The position numbers were made by a program, and so were the translations under genes. A DNA stretch of 49,673 nt from Anaerolineae bacterium. Lineage in GTDB: Bacteria > Chloroflexota > Anaerolineae > Aggregatilineales > Phototrophicaceae. Numbering within the stretch: position 1 is the stretch's first letter; every line of letters starts with the position of its first letter. Below are positions 34,669 to 45,406 of this stretch, in pieces. The stretch lies in assembly GCA_022826865.1 (NCBI GenBank), contig JAJDUC010000080.1:1-49673 (forward strand), given 5' to 3'. A model generated the notes under the pieces. The model made no database searches. It saw nothing but the letters and a program-made list of their open reading frames with translations, and was not told where the DNA came from.

Positions 34669-34704
34669 GGGCGGCAAACAGGCGACTTGACATGCCGCCC
34701 CTAC
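34669..34704. repeat. REP-like palindrome with long loop
   Basis: Arms GGGCGGCA and TGCCGCCC are followed by CTAC; the 16-nt loop contains a second GGCGACTT fragment. It lies upstream of the binding-protein gene of operon B. Confidence 0.65.
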
Positions 34705-34737
34705 TGCACGATGCCACCTGTCTCTGATGAGTCTACC

Positions 34738-36645
<1,908 letters not shown>

Positions 36646-36708
36646 GCAAAACTCCTCTTTGTCATTCCCTGCTGCCGGGCACGGCAGATATCGCGCTCGT
36701 ATTTGGGC

Positions 36709-36737
36709 ATTATAAACCAAAGCGCTGCCAAGTCGAA
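36709..36737 (-). promoter_or_regulatory. Candidate sigma70 promoter of acsA
   Basis: On the minus strand, TTCGAC, a 17-nt spacer and a perfect TATAAT lie about 65 nt upstream of the acsA start. Confidence 0.5.
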
Positions 36738-36786
36738 ACCCGCGTCAGAGAAGCGGGTAACGCATCCATTTCGGCTGAAATAGCCT

Positions 36787-36817
36787 GGTAGGGGCGATCC
36801 GCCGAGTCGCCCCTACC
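36787..36817. repeat. REP-like palindrome with both GTAG and CTAC ends
   Basis: Arms GGTAGGGGCGA and TCGCCCCTACC (11 bp, perfect) around a 9-nt loop. This copy has the head sequence on both sides, like a collapsed composite unit. It lies in the 283-nt gap between acsA and hemH; nothing else is recognised there except the acsA promoter. Confidence 0.85.
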
Positions 36818-36928
36818 CTATCGTCGGCAATTGAAGAATTTCAACCGACATTGATACACTGCCGAGAAGCGCTGAAGACACGACATGACGCATGCGCTTG
36901 CTTCAATCAGTTGGAACTAGAATGATGC

Positions 36929-37990
36929 CTAACCGGCCCTGAACAAGGCCTTATCGGCGATGTCGGAAGCCGGCGGCTGAGCCTTGTTCAGCCAGCCCAG
37001 CGCATTTTCGCGGACGATTTCCGCCAGGGCATCCATAAACTCGGGACCAGCGTTCAAGCAAGGCGCGAGATGATAGCAATCTGGATTGCCGCCACCTTCC
37101 TCGAATTGCTCGCAGCCCTCGTTGCCGAGTTCGTCCAGCGTCTCCAGGCAATCGGTGACGAACCCGGGCGCAAAGACAAATGGACGTTTGACGCCGCGGC
37201 CGGGCAGCTCTCGGAGGGTGTCTTCCGTATAAGGCTGCAACCATTGCTCCGGTCCAAACCGAGACTGGAAGCACAAGATCCATTGCTCTTCGCGCCATCT
37301 CATTTTCGCCGCCAGCAGTTGCGCCGTTATTTCGCACTGCTCGCGGTAGGGATCGCCGGTTTTAACATATCGGTCGGGAATGCCATGGAAACTAATGACG
37401 AACTTGTCGGGGACGCCTGGCAAGCTGGCAATCTCTCTTTTGAGATGGCTCTCCATGGCGTAAATGTATGTCGGGTGGTCATAATAGGGCGCGACAAAGC
37501 GCAGGGCGGGGATATAACGTTTGAGCTTGCTGGACCAGAAGGGCAAGGCGCCGGCCGCAGCGCGATAGACCGCGTCATAGATGCAGGCGGTAGTCGTCGA
37601 TGAGAATTGGGGGAACATCGGCAGGACCAGTATGCGGTCGATGCCTTCGCTCTCCATCTGGCGTATAGCGCTGGCAATGCTTGGCTTGCCATAGGTCATG
37701 CCCAGCAGGACGCGAAAATCCTCTCCCAGTCGCGCCTCCAGCGCCGAGATCTGGTCGAGAGAGTGAATCATCAGCGGCGAGCCTTCGTCTTGCCAGATGC
37801 GCTGGTACAGCCTGGCCGACCGGCGCGGCCGCAGGCGCAAGATGATTGCTCGCAGAAGCGGCTGCCAGAGAAGCGGCGGATAATCAATCACGCGCCTGTC
37901 CGAGAGAAATTGCCGCAGATAAGGCCGAAGCGCTTTCGCTGTGGGCGCATCCGGCGTGCCAAGCTGAGCTACTAATACACCCGTTTTCAT
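36929..37990 (-). CDS. hemH: Ferrochelatase
   Basis: Inserts iron into a porphyrin in the last or penultimate step of haem synthesis; 353 aa, cytoplasmic or peripheral. Clear motifs are VLPMFPQFSSTTTACIYD, FVISFHGIPDRYVKTGDPY (with the catalytic histidine), CFQSRFGPEQWLQPYT and FAPGFVTDCLETLDEL. A C-terminal cysteine cluster is not evident beyond scattered cysteines. Whether the substrate is protoporphyrin or coproporphyrin cannot be judged. It stands alone on the minus strand with an AT-rich promoter region. Confidence 0.95.
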   Translation of the reverse strand: MKTGVLVAQLGTPDAPTAKALRPYLRQFLSDRRVIDYPPLLWQPLLRAIILRLRPRRSARLYQRIWQDEGSPLMIHSLDQISALEARLGEDFRVLLGMTYGKPSIASAIRQMESEGIDRILVLPMFPQFSSTTTACIYDAVYRAAAGALPFWSSKLKRYIPALRFVAPYYDHPTYIYAMESHLKREIASLPGVPDKFVISFHGIPDRYVKTGDPYREQCEITAQLLAAKMRWREEQWILCFQSRFGPEQWLQPYTEDTLRELPGRGVKRPFVFAPGFVTDCLETLDELGNEGCEQFEEGGGNPDCYHLAPCLNAGPEFMDALAEIVRENALGWLNKAQPPASDIADKALFRAG

Positions 37991-38058
37991 TCCGTCGGTC
38001 TAAACTTTCCGCATACATATATCGGCAAACTACAAGAAAATATAGTAAAACCTACAAA

Positions 38059-38086
38059 ATCCTATACATAAAAATGACTCTGTCAA
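38059..38086 (-). promoter_or_regulatory. Candidate promoter of hemH
   Basis: On the minus strand TTGACA (38086-38081), a 16-nt spacer and TAGGAT (38064-38059), about 70 nt upstream of the hemH start, in the most AT-rich stretch of the window. Confidence 0.5.
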
Positions 38087-38200
38087 GCTGCAAGACGATT
38101 TCGGCAAGGTAAAGGATCGGCAAGCGTTCCGCGTTCTATAAATCACAATCCTCAACTACAATTTCTCTATAGCTTCCGCCTGGGAGCGGGGGATTATGCG

Positions 38201-38989
38201 ATGGGATTGCGAAAACGATTCGCCGTGTTTGCGGGCCTGGGCGCCGTCAACCTGATCATCATGGCGCTCACAAGCGTCGCGACCGACATTCACTGGAGCT
38301 ACAGCGGCGACGAAGGTCCCGCGTATTGGGGCGAACTTTCGCCCGAGTTCGTCCTCTGCGCCGACGGCAGCGCCCAATCCCCGATTGACATTCGCGACGC
38401 CAGCGAACTGACGCTGGTGGACATCGAATTCTCTTACGGCGAAGCCGAAGCGAGTGCCGAATCCAGCGACGCCATCAGCAACAACGGTCATACGATTCAG
38501 GTGGATACCGCCCCGGGCCGAAGCATCGTCTACAACGGCATCCGTTACGATCTGCTGCAATTCCACTTCCATGCGCCCAGCGAGCATAGGATCCAGGGCG
38601 CGGCGGCGCCCATGGAAGCGCATTTTGTGCACCGGGACGCGAACTCGGGCAATCTGGCCGTGGTCGGCATCTTGCTGACGGCGGGCGAGAGCGACAACGC
38701 GGCCTATGCCGCTGTTCTTGACCACATGCCGGCTGAAGCCAGCGAGCCGGCCGCCCTGCCGGCGCCGCTGGCTTTGCAGTCGCTGCTCCCTGACGGGCGC
38801 GGCTATTACACATACCAGGGCTCGTTGACGACGCCGCCATGCAGCGAGATCGTGCGCTGGCTGCTGCTGGATACGCCGATTGAGCTGTCGGCGCGGCAGA
38901 TCGCCACATACACAGCCCTCTACAGCAACAACGCGCGCCCGGTACAGCCGCTTGGCAAGCGGGACCTGCTCCACGACGCCAAAACCTAA
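38201..38989 (+). CDS. Alpha-class carbonic anhydrase
   Basis: Exported or membrane-anchored zinc enzyme interconverting CO2 and bicarbonate, 262 aa. An N-terminal hydrophobic segment (about 8-27) is a signal or anchor. Zinc ligands are H122 and H124 (LLQFHFHAPSEH) and H141 (MEAHFVHRD). Other hallmarks are AYWGELSPEF, QSPIDI and GSLTTPPCSEIVRW; C53 and the late cysteine can form the conserved disulfide. Length and order are normal. It is a single gene, with the C promoter region and a composite REP-like repeat downstream. Confidence 0.95.
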   Translation: MGLRKRFAVFAGLGAVNLIIMALTSVATDIHWSYSGDEGPAYWGELSPEFVLCADGSAQSPIDIRDASELTLVDIEFSYGEAEASAESSDAISNNGHTIQVDTAPGRSIVYNGIRYDLLQFHFHAPSEHRIQGAAAPMEAHFVHRDANSGNLAVVGILLTAGESDNAAYAAVLDHMPAEASEPAALPAPLALQSLLPDGRGYYTYQGSLTTPPCSEIVRWLLLDTPIELSARQIATYTALYSNNARPVQPLGKRDLLHDAKT

Positions 38990-39030
38990 GCGCGGTCGGG
39001 GGTGGTGAAACAGAGTCGGTTGGAGTTGTC

Positions 39031-39109
39031 TGGTAGGGGCGATCCGGTGGATCGCCCGATGGGTACGAACAGGATCGATATTGGGCGACTCACCGAGTCG
39101 CCCCTACCA
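39031..39109. repeat. Composite REP-like unit: two palindromes in opposite orientation
   Basis: First stem GGGCGATCC-GGT-GGATCGCCC (39037-39057) with a GTAG head, second stem GGGCGACTC-ACC-GAGTCGCCC (39083-39103) followed by CTACCA. The outer ends TGGTAGGGGCGA and TCGCCCCTACCA are exact reverse complements. This is the cleanest BIME-like copy. Confidence 0.9.
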
Positions 39110-39170
39110 AATCGTCGGTATTTCAAGAAAATCAACCAAAGTGGATACATTACCCGGCCAAGCGGCTGTG

Positions 39171-39198
39171 TTGCATATTGGCCGCGCCGCGATATAAT
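39171..39198 (+). promoter_or_regulatory. Sigma70-like promoter of sugar operon C
   Basis: TTGCAT (39171-39176), a 16-nt spacer and a perfect TATAAT (39193-39198), 45 nt upstream of the binding-protein start codon. Confidence 0.7.
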
Positions 39199-39242
39199 TT
39201 CGCTAGCATAAAGGACAATATTCAGAGCAAAGGAGATTTATC

Positions 39243-40571
39243 ATGTCCAGGAACTTTTCACGCCGCGATTTCTTGAAGTACACCGGCATGGGCAGCGCGG
39301 CCGCCTTCGCCGCCGCCTACGGCATGCCGCTAGGCACTGCCCTTGCCCAAGCCCCCCCCTCTGATACCTCTGGCCACCTGGTCATCTACAATTTCGGCGG
39401 TACCGAACAGCAGCGCATGTTTGGCAACGCCATCGCCCGGTTCAACGAGCGCTATCCCAATGTGCTGGTCGAAGACCTCTACATCCCTTGGCCCGAGGGC
39501 TGGGGCCACTACATCACCAACCTGAAGCTGCGCGCCGCCAGCGGCTTGAAGACCGATATCATCGCCATCGCCATCGAAGGCACGCGCGAGACGATCTTCG
39601 AAGACTTGGTCTTGCCGATGGATGACGCCATCGCCGCCGATGAAGATCTGGCAGCGATCGTCGATGAGGTGGAGCCGGTGCTGCACAACGCCCTCAAGGG
39701 ACCGGACGGGCAGACCTACTACTTCACGCGCGAGTGGAACAATATGATCATCCACTACAATCCGGTCAAGTTTGAGGAAGCGGGCCTGGATCCGCCGGCC
39801 GAGGATTGGACCTGGGAAGACTTCCTTGAAACCGCATTGGTCTTGACCCACGGCGAGGGCGGCGACAAGCAATTTGGCTTTGGCATACCCTTCTTCAACT
39901 TTGGCTTGACGCCCTGGTGGCATACCAATGGCACAGCGACTTTGACGGAGGATTGGTCGCAATCCAACCTGGACGATCCCAAGATGTTGGAATCGGTCAA
40001 GTTCGTGCATTCCCTGGTGCATGAGCACGGCGTGGCGCCCTCGGTCGAAGGCGTCAACCCCTACGAACTCTTCCCGGCCGGGACTATCGCCATGACAGGC
40101 GCCGGACGCTGGCCCTTCGACACCTATGTCACCACCGGTTATAAAGATGTGGATATCACGCCCTGGCCGCGCAAGACCGCTGGCACGACCGTCTTTGGTT
40201 CCGGCGGCTGGGCGGTATCCAAGACGACCGAAGACGTGCCCTTGGCGCTGGAGTTGATCAAAGACCTGGCCGCATTCGAAACGGATATGGAAGCGGTCGC
40301 CGTCGGCACATCCCTGCCCGCGCGCCGCAGCGCCACCGAGAATGAGCTCTTCAACAGCTTCCCGGCCAACGCCCACCGCTTCTTCGGCAGCCTGGAAGAC
40401 ATTAAACCGGTGCCGTCGCCGGCGAACTTCGCCGAGGTCGAATCCATTTTCATGCGTCACATGTCCCAGATTATGGCCAACTCCTTGACACCGGAGCAGG
40501 GCTTGGAAATGGCGCATGTCGAATTAAGCGCCGCCATGGACAAGTTGGCTGAGAGAATGGCCGGGGGCTAG
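39243..40571 (+). CDS. Tat-exported ABC solute-binding protein, family 1 (sugar)
   Basis: 442 aa, with AAAGGAG upstream of its ATG. A twin-arginine signal (FSRRDFLKYTGMGSAAAF) ends near ALAQA. The mature part has family-1 traits: LRAASGLKTDIIAIAIEG, REWNNMIIHYNPVKFEEAG, FGSGGWAVSKTTEDVPLALE and SLPARRSATENELF. It starts operon C with two permeases, a GH116-type glycosidase and an Ntn hydrolase, so it likely binds a glucoside or glycan fragment. A stable hairpin directly follows it and may raise its expression over the permeases. Confidence 0.95.
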   Translation: MSRNFSRRDFLKYTGMGSAAAFAAAYGMPLGTALAQAPPSDTSGHLVIYNFGGTEQQRMFGNAIARFNERYPNVLVEDLYIPWPEGWGHYITNLKLRAASGLKTDIIAIAIEGTRETIFEDLVLPMDDAIAADEDLAAIVDEVEPVLHNALKGPDGQTYYFTREWNNMIIHYNPVKFEEAGLDPPAEDWTWEDFLETALVLTHGEGGDKQFGFGIPFFNFGLTPWWHTNGTATLTEDWSQSNLDDPKMLESVKFVHSLVHEHGVAPSVEGVNPYELFPAGTIAMTGAGRWPFDTYVTTGYKDVDITPWPRKTAGTTVFGSGGWAVSKTTEDVPLALELIKDLAAFETDMEAVAVGTSLPARRSATENELFNSFPANAHRFFGSLEDIKPVPSPANFAEVESIFMRHMSQIMANSLTPEQGLEMAHVELSAAMDKLAERMAGG

Positions 40572-40598
40572 ACCAACGGCATCCGCAGATGAAAAGGT

Positions 40599-40630
40599 AC
40601 AAGCCTGCATAGCTAAATATGCAGGCTTGT
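40599..40630 (+). terminator. Intra-operon hairpin after the binding-protein gene (attenuator or mRNA stabiliser)
   Basis: Perfect 12-bp arms (ACAAGCCTGCAT / ATGCAGGCTTGT) around AGCTAAAT, 28 nt after the binding-protein stop and 22 nt before the permease start. Only TTG follows, so partial termination or 3'-end protection is more likely than full stop. Confidence 0.75.
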
Positions 40631-40651
40631 TGACATAAGCGCATAAAGAGA

Positions 40652-41566
40652 ATGAGCATAAAACAGGCCGGGCGCCTGCCCGAGATTAGTCCGAAACAGC
40701 GCGAAGCATTTGTGGGTTATCTCTTTATCTTGCCCACCTATATCGGCTTCATCATATTTATACTCTATCCGCTGATCGAATCCATGCGCATCAGCTTTCA
40801 GGAGTTCAGCCTCCTGCGCGGCTCGACCTACGTCGGCTTTGATAACTATGTCCAGATGTTTGCCGATCCTCGCCTGCGCATTTCTTATGTCAATACCGTC
40901 ACCTTCACGCTGTTTGCGGTTTTCTTCAACGCCGGCGTCGGCTTGATTCTGGCGGTTATGCTCAACCGGCGCCTGCCGGTGCTGATGCGCAATTTATACC
41001 GTTCGATCTTTTTCTTTCCGGTGCTCATCGCCCATACCTATATCGCTGTCATCTGGCGCTTCCTTTATGCGCAGGATACCGGCGTCATCAACTATTACCT
41101 GGGCGTGTTTGGCGTGGATGCGATTCCTTGGCTGAGCAACGCGCATTGGGCTATGGCCGCCATCATCATCCTTGATGTTTGGAAGAACACCGGCTTCGCC
41201 ATGCTGGTCTTCCTCGCCGGTTTGCAGAGCATCCCAAACGAGTATTACGAGGCGGCGCAGCTTGACGGCGCCAACGAGCGGCAGCTCTTCTTTCGCGTCA
41301 CGATACCCCTGCTGAGCCCGACCATCTTTTTCATCCTGGTGATCTTCATGATCGGCGCCCTGCAAGTCTTTGACACGATTATCGTGCTGACCGCGGGCGG
41401 GCCCGGCGACGCCACGCGAAGCGTCGTGCTCTACATTTATGAGATCGCCTTTCGCACCTTTAACATGGGTTATGCCGCCGCCGTGTCCATGACCCTGTTC
41501 GCCATTATCCTCGCGCTGACCGCGCTGCAATTCTGGATCAGCCGCCGCTGGGTGCACTACGAGTAG
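40652..41566 (+). CDS. CUT1 sugar ABC permease, MalF-like
   Basis: 304 aa, six predicted helices. First helix YLFILPTYIGFIIFILYPLI, then YVGFDNYVQMFADPRLR. The EAA loop is YYEAAQLDGANERQLFFRVT (about 205-224), and TAGGPGDATRSVVLYIYE is typical of the subfamily. It lies in operon C, 13 nt before the MalG-like gene. No repeat has touched this gene. Confidence 0.95.
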   Translation: MSIKQAGRLPEISPKQREAFVGYLFILPTYIGFIIFILYPLIESMRISFQEFSLLRGSTYVGFDNYVQMFADPRLRISYVNTVTFTLFAVFFNAGVGLILAVMLNRRLPVLMRNLYRSIFFFPVLIAHTYIAVIWRFLYAQDTGVINYYLGVFGVDAIPWLSNAHWAMAAIIILDVWKNTGFAMLVFLAGLQSIPNEYYEAAQLDGANERQLFFRVTIPLLSPTIFFILVIFMIGALQVFDTIIVLTAGGPGDATRSVVLYIYEIAFRTFNMGYAAAVSMTLFAIILALTALQFWISRRWVHYE

Positions 41567-41578
41567 CGGGACAGTACA

Positions 41579-42466
41579 ATGGCACAGACAGCAAGCACAG
41601 CCATGGGGCAGAGCAAAAATACGCGCGGATCCGGCAGAAAGCCGATCAAGTTCAGCGACATCATTTCTTATACCATTTTGACCATCGCCGCCATCCTTGT
41701 CATGATGCCGCTGGCCTGGATGTTCTCCACATCCCTGCGCCCGACAACCGAGAGTTTTCAATTGCCGCCGGCTTGGCTGCCGACAGAATTTCGTTGGGAG
41801 AATTATGTCGCCCCCTTCGAATCCAGCGTGCCTTTTGTCGACTTGTTCATCAACAGCGTGAGGATCACGGTGGCGGTAACTGTAGGTCAACTTGTGACTT
41901 GCTCGCTGGCTGGATATGCCTTCGCGCGGCTGCGCTTCCCGGGCCGGGACCTGCTCTTCCTGCTGCTGCTCGCTTCCTTGATGGTGCCGGGCCAGGTGAC
42001 GATAATTCCGATTTTCCTCTTGATGCGGGATCTGGGTTTGATTGACAATCCGCTCGCGATCATATTGCCCGGCCTCATTAGCGCATTCGGCGTCTTCTTG
42101 ATGCGTCAATTCTTCAAGCAGATGCCGCAGGAACTGTTTGACGCGGCGCGAGTCGACGGCGCCGGGCATATCCGCTCTTTCCTGCAAATCGCGCTGCCTC
42201 TTGCCGGCCCGGCGATGGCGACCCTGGGCATCATCACCTTTAACGCCACCTGGAATGCCTATTTTCTGCCGCTTATCTTCCTCAATTCCTGGCACAAGAT
42301 GACCTTGCCACAGGGTATCGCCCTACTCACCGGTTACATGGGATCGGGCAATCCTTCCGTCGTGATGGCGGCGGTGACAATGGCAATCATCCCGGTCTTG
42401 CTGGTGTTTATCGGCGCGCAGCGCTGGATCATCGAGGCCTTGACGCGCTCGGGTTTGAAGGGATGA
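41579..42466 (+). CDS. CUT1 sugar ABC permease, MalG-like
   Basis: 295 aa. A polar N-terminus precedes the first helix (about 27-48) and the loop FSTSLRPTTESFQLPPAW. The EAA motif is ELFDAARVDGAGHIRSFLQI (about 185-205), followed by TFNATWNAYFLPLIFL and the C-terminal QRWIIEALTRSGLKG. Directly downstream of its MalF partner. No ATPase is encoded in any of the sugar operons here, so a shared MsmX-like ATPase is expected elsewhere. Confidence 0.95.
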   Translation: MAQTASTAMGQSKNTRGSGRKPIKFSDIISYTILTIAAILVMMPLAWMFSTSLRPTTESFQLPPAWLPTEFRWENYVAPFESSVPFVDLFINSVRITVAVTVGQLVTCSLAGYAFARLRFPGRDLLFLLLLASLMVPGQVTIIPIFLLMRDLGLIDNPLAIILPGLISAFGVFLMRQFFKQMPQELFDAARVDGAGHIRSFLQIALPLAGPAMATLGIITFNATWNAYFLPLIFLNSWHKMTLPQGIALLTGYMGSGNPSVVMAAVTMAIIPVLLVFIGAQRWIIEALTRSGLKG

Positions 42467-42505
42467 GGCGAGCGCTGATTTCATGCGGCATATAAATGTT
42501 TCCGC

Positions 42506-42550
42506 GGGCGACTCAAGGGGCGCGTGGACACAGCCCGTCGGTCGCCCCTG
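42506..42550. repeat. REP-like palindrome, long loop
   Basis: Arms GGGCGAC (42506-42512) and GTCGCCC (42541-42547) with CTG after; the loop contains further GGGGCG. It sits between the MalG-like and GH116-type genes. Confidence 0.6.
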
Positions 42551-42607
42551 AATTTCCACAATTCGGACGAGATTCCAGTTGACTGACAATAGCGACAGGA
42601 TTAAGGA

Positions 42608-45205
42608 ATGACTGACTCCAATGGCTTTCCCTCATTAGTCAAATACGATCAGGATCACTTGCGCGCGATCGGCCTGCCGCTGGGCGGCATCGGCACGGGC
42701 GTGGTCTCCCTCGGCGGGCGCGGCAACCTGCATGACTGGGAAATAGTCAACCGTCCGGCAAAAGGTTTCGACCTTCAGCAGACCTTTTTCGCTCTGTATA
42801 CCAAATCGGCCGATGGCCGCAAAACAGCGCATGCGCTTGAGGGCGTCATTCCGCCGGCCGACTACGAAGGCGCGCGCGGCGCTATCGTGCCCAATCATGG
42901 CCTGCCGCGCTTTCGCTCCTGCAGCTTTGAAGCGGCCTACCCTTTCGGCCAAGTCAATCTCAGCGATGACGATGTGCCGCTTGCCGCGCGCCTCGAGGCA
43001 TTCAACCCGCTCATCCCGACCGATAGCGACAACAGCGGGATTCCGGTGGCGATTCTGCGCTTCGTGCTGACGAACAAGAGCGCTGCCGCCGTCGATGCGG
43101 CCGTCTGCGGGAATCTGAGTAATTTCATCGGCGCCGACGGCAGCAGCGGCAGCCCCCAAGACAACTACAATACCTACCGCGAGGCGGACGGCCTGGCAGG
43201 CTTGTTCATGCAATCTGGAGGCGTGCAGGAAGACGCCGTCCAATGGGGCACGCTCGCTCTGGCGACACCTTTACCCCCCTCAGTCCCCCCGTCAAGACAG
43301 GGGGAGGCTGGCGGCAGCGTGTCTTCCCTCCATCCTGATGGGGGGACTGAGGGGGGTATCACCCACCGGACAGCCTGGGCAAATTACAGCTGGGGCGATT
43401 CCCTGCTCGACTTTTGGGACGACTTTAGCGAGGACGGCCGGCTGGAAGCACGCGATCGCGACCGGGTCGACAATCCGACCGGTTCACTCGCCGTATCCTT
43501 GACCGTTCCCGCAAATGAATCGGTCGCGGTGGTTTTCTTCCTCAGCTGGCACTTTCCCAACCGAACAACTTGGAAAGAAGCCGGCGTGAATCACCCGCAG
43601 AGCCCGATCCAATCCGGCACGCGCATCGGCAATTATTACACGACGCAATATGCCGATGCCTGGGAAGCGGCCGCCTATACGGCGCGCAACCTGGATTGGC
43701 TGGAAGGGGAAACACGCGCTTTCGTAAACGGCGTCAGCGAGAGCGACTTGCCGGCTGTGGTCAAGGAAGCCGCCCTCTTCAATCTCAGTACCTTGCGCTC
43801 GCAAACGGTCTTCCGCACGCCGGACGGTTTCATATTCGGCTGGGAGGGCTGTGATGACGACGCCGGCTGCTGCTTTGGGTCCTGCACGCATGTCTGGAAT
43901 TACGAGCAGGCGACCGCTTTCTTGTTTGGCGAATTGGCTTTTGGCATGCGCGAGGTCGAATTCAACTACGCCGCGCGCAAAGACGGCGGGATGAGCTTCC
44001 GCGTGGATTTGCCGCTTGAGCACGCAAGATCCTGGTCGCTGGCGGCGGCGGATGGACAGATGGGCTGCATCATGAAGCTCTACCGCGACTGGCGGCTCTC
44101 CGGCGATAGCGAGGCGCTGCGCAAGTTGTGGGCCAACGCGCGCCGGGCCCTGGAGTTCTGCTGGCTGCCGGGCGGCTGGGACGCCGATCGCGACGGCGTG
44201 ATGGAGGGCTGCCAGCACAACACCATGGATGTCGAATATTACGGCCCAAACCCGCAGATGGGCATCTGGTATCTGGGCGCCCTGCGCGCGATGGAAGAGA
44301 TGGCGCGGCGCCTGGGCGAGAGCGACTTTGCCGAGGAATGCCGGCGGCTCTATGCCCAAGGCAGCGCCTGGATCGACGCCAATCTCTTCAACGGCGATTA
44401 CTACGAACACGAGATTCGGCCGGCCAGCGGCAAAGACGCCGTATTCGGCATGTTGATGAGCACAATGGGCGCGGCCGACCCCAGCCAGCCGGAGATGCAA
44501 TTGGGCGCGGGCTGCCTGGTAGACCAACTGGTCGGTCAGTTTCTCGCGCATGTCTGCGGTTTGGGTTACCTGCTGGACGAAGCCCAGGTCAAGCAGACGC
44601 TGAACAGCATCATGCGTTTCAACTTCAAGGAGAATATGTTCGGGCATTTCAATCACATGCGCTCCTACGTGCTCAATGACGAATCGGCTTTGCTGATGGC
44701 GACCTATCCGCGCGGCAACCGGCCCGAGCGCCCCTTCCCCTATTACAACGAGGTGATGACCGGTTTCGAATACACCGCCGCCATCGGCATGCTCTACGAA
44801 GGCGACATCGACAACGGGCTCAAGTGCATCGGCGCCATCCGCGACCGCTACGACGGCCTGAAACGCAACCCCTTTGACGAAGCCGAATGCGGTCATCATT
44901 ATGCCCGCGCCATGGCGAGTTGGGCGGCTATCCTGGCATTGACGGGCTTCGAGTACTCGGCCGTCGACAAGCGGGTCGGCTTTGCGGCGCCGACGGAAAG
45001 CCGACGGCACTTCTGGTCGAGCGGTTATGCCTGGGGCGTCTGCCGGCTCCAGCCCAACGGCAGCGGCTGCGCGGTCGAGTTTGAGGTCCTCTGCGGCGAG
45101 ATCCAATTCGACGAGTTCAACTTGAGCGGCCTGGGCGCGCTGCAATTTGAAAACACGCAAACCCTCAAGAAAGGCGATACGCTGCGCTGCGCCGTCAGCG
45201 CATAA
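42608..45205 (+). CDS. GH116-type glycoside hydrolase (GBA2-like beta-glycosidase)
   Basis: 865 aa with the two-part GBA2/GH116 layout. The N-terminal beta domain starts with GLPLGGIGTGVVSLGGRGNLHDWEIVNRP, and the C-terminal alpha-barrel (DUF608) has THVWNYEQATAFLFGEL and QHNTMDVEYYGPNPQMGIWYLG. By position against GBA2, D541 (NTMD) fits the acid/base; E433 in NYEQ is a tentative nucleophile. No signal peptide, so it acts on imported glycosides inside the cell. A C-rich element of 87 bp is inserted in frame at about residues 222-250. AAGGA precedes the ATG. It follows the permease pair of operon C. Confidence 0.9.
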   Translation: MTDSNGFPSLVKYDQDHLRAIGLPLGGIGTGVVSLGGRGNLHDWEIVNRPAKGFDLQQTFFALYTKSADGRKTAHALEGVIPPADYEGARGAIVPNHGLPRFRSCSFEAAYPFGQVNLSDDDVPLAARLEAFNPLIPTDSDNSGIPVAILRFVLTNKSAAAVDAAVCGNLSNFIGADGSSGSPQDNYNTYREADGLAGLFMQSGGVQEDAVQWGTLALATPLPPSVPPSRQGEAGGSVSSLHPDGGTEGGITHRTAWANYSWGDSLLDFWDDFSEDGRLEARDRDRVDNPTGSLAVSLTVPANESVAVVFFLSWHFPNRTTWKEAGVNHPQSPIQSGTRIGNYYTTQYADAWEAAAYTARNLDWLEGETRAFVNGVSESDLPAVVKEAALFNLSTLRSQTVFRTPDGFIFGWEGCDDDAGCCFGSCTHVWNYEQATAFLFGELAFGMREVEFNYAARKDGGMSFRVDLPLEHARSWSLAAADGQMGCIMKLYRDWRLSGDSEALRKLWANARRALEFCWLPGGWDADRDGVMEGCQHNTMDVEYYGPNPQMGIWYLGALRAMEEMARRLGESDFAEECRRLYAQGSAWIDANLFNGDYYEHEIRPASGKDAVFGMLMSTMGAADPSQPEMQLGAGCLVDQLVGQFLAHVCGLGYLLDEAQVKQTLNSIMRFNFKENMFGHFNHMRSYVLNDESALLMATYPRGNRPERPFPYYNEVMTGFEYTAAIGMLYEGDIDNGLKCIGAIRDRYDGLKRNPFDEAECGHHYARAMASWAAILALTGFEYSAVDKRVGFAAPTESRRHFWSSGYAWGVCRLQPNGSGCAVEFEVLCGEIQFDEFNLSGLGALQFENTQTLKKGDTLRCAVSA
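43272..43358. mobile_element. 87-bp MITE-like element with terminal inverted repeats, in frame in the glycosidase gene
   Basis: Ends TACCCCCCTCAGTCCCCCC and GGGGGGACTGAGGGGGGTA are exact inverted repeats and extend to 23 bp with one mismatch. TA lies at both tips, as expected for TA-targeting (IS630/Tc1-like) elements. The length is exactly 29 codons and contains no stop in the gene's frame. Confidence 0.8.
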
Positions 45206-45208
45206 TGC

Positions 45209-45228
45209 GGGCGACCCAAGGGTCGCCC
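45209..45228. repeat. REP-like palindrome directly after the glycosidase gene, possible terminator
   Basis: GGGCGACCC-AA-GGGTCGCCC followed by TTT; it begins 4 nt after the stop codon. The tight loop and short T-run could end or protect the transcript. Confidence 0.75.
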
Positions 45229-45406
45229 TTTCAAGGCTTGTCCGGCACTGACTGCATGACGATCAAATCTGCCCCCCGTCCCTTGAATGCTTTGGAGAGG
45301 GGGCGCAACCTGCGGCCGCAATTTGGCGCAGGCGCCAGCGGCTTCAGGCGCTGATGGGCTAGAATAGGGTCGCAAGTGTCCTTATCTGTCGCACAAGGAA
45401 GGCAGC

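Noticed and set aside
43484..45160. 558-aa minus-strand frame over the GH116-type gene
   Set aside because: Shadow of a well-supported glycosidase; no ribosome-binding site or motif.
45268..45302. Possible further C-rich repeat copy (CCCCCCGTCCC...GAGAGGGGGC)
   Set aside because: The similarity is limited to C and G runs and lacks the CACAAGGAGGG core.
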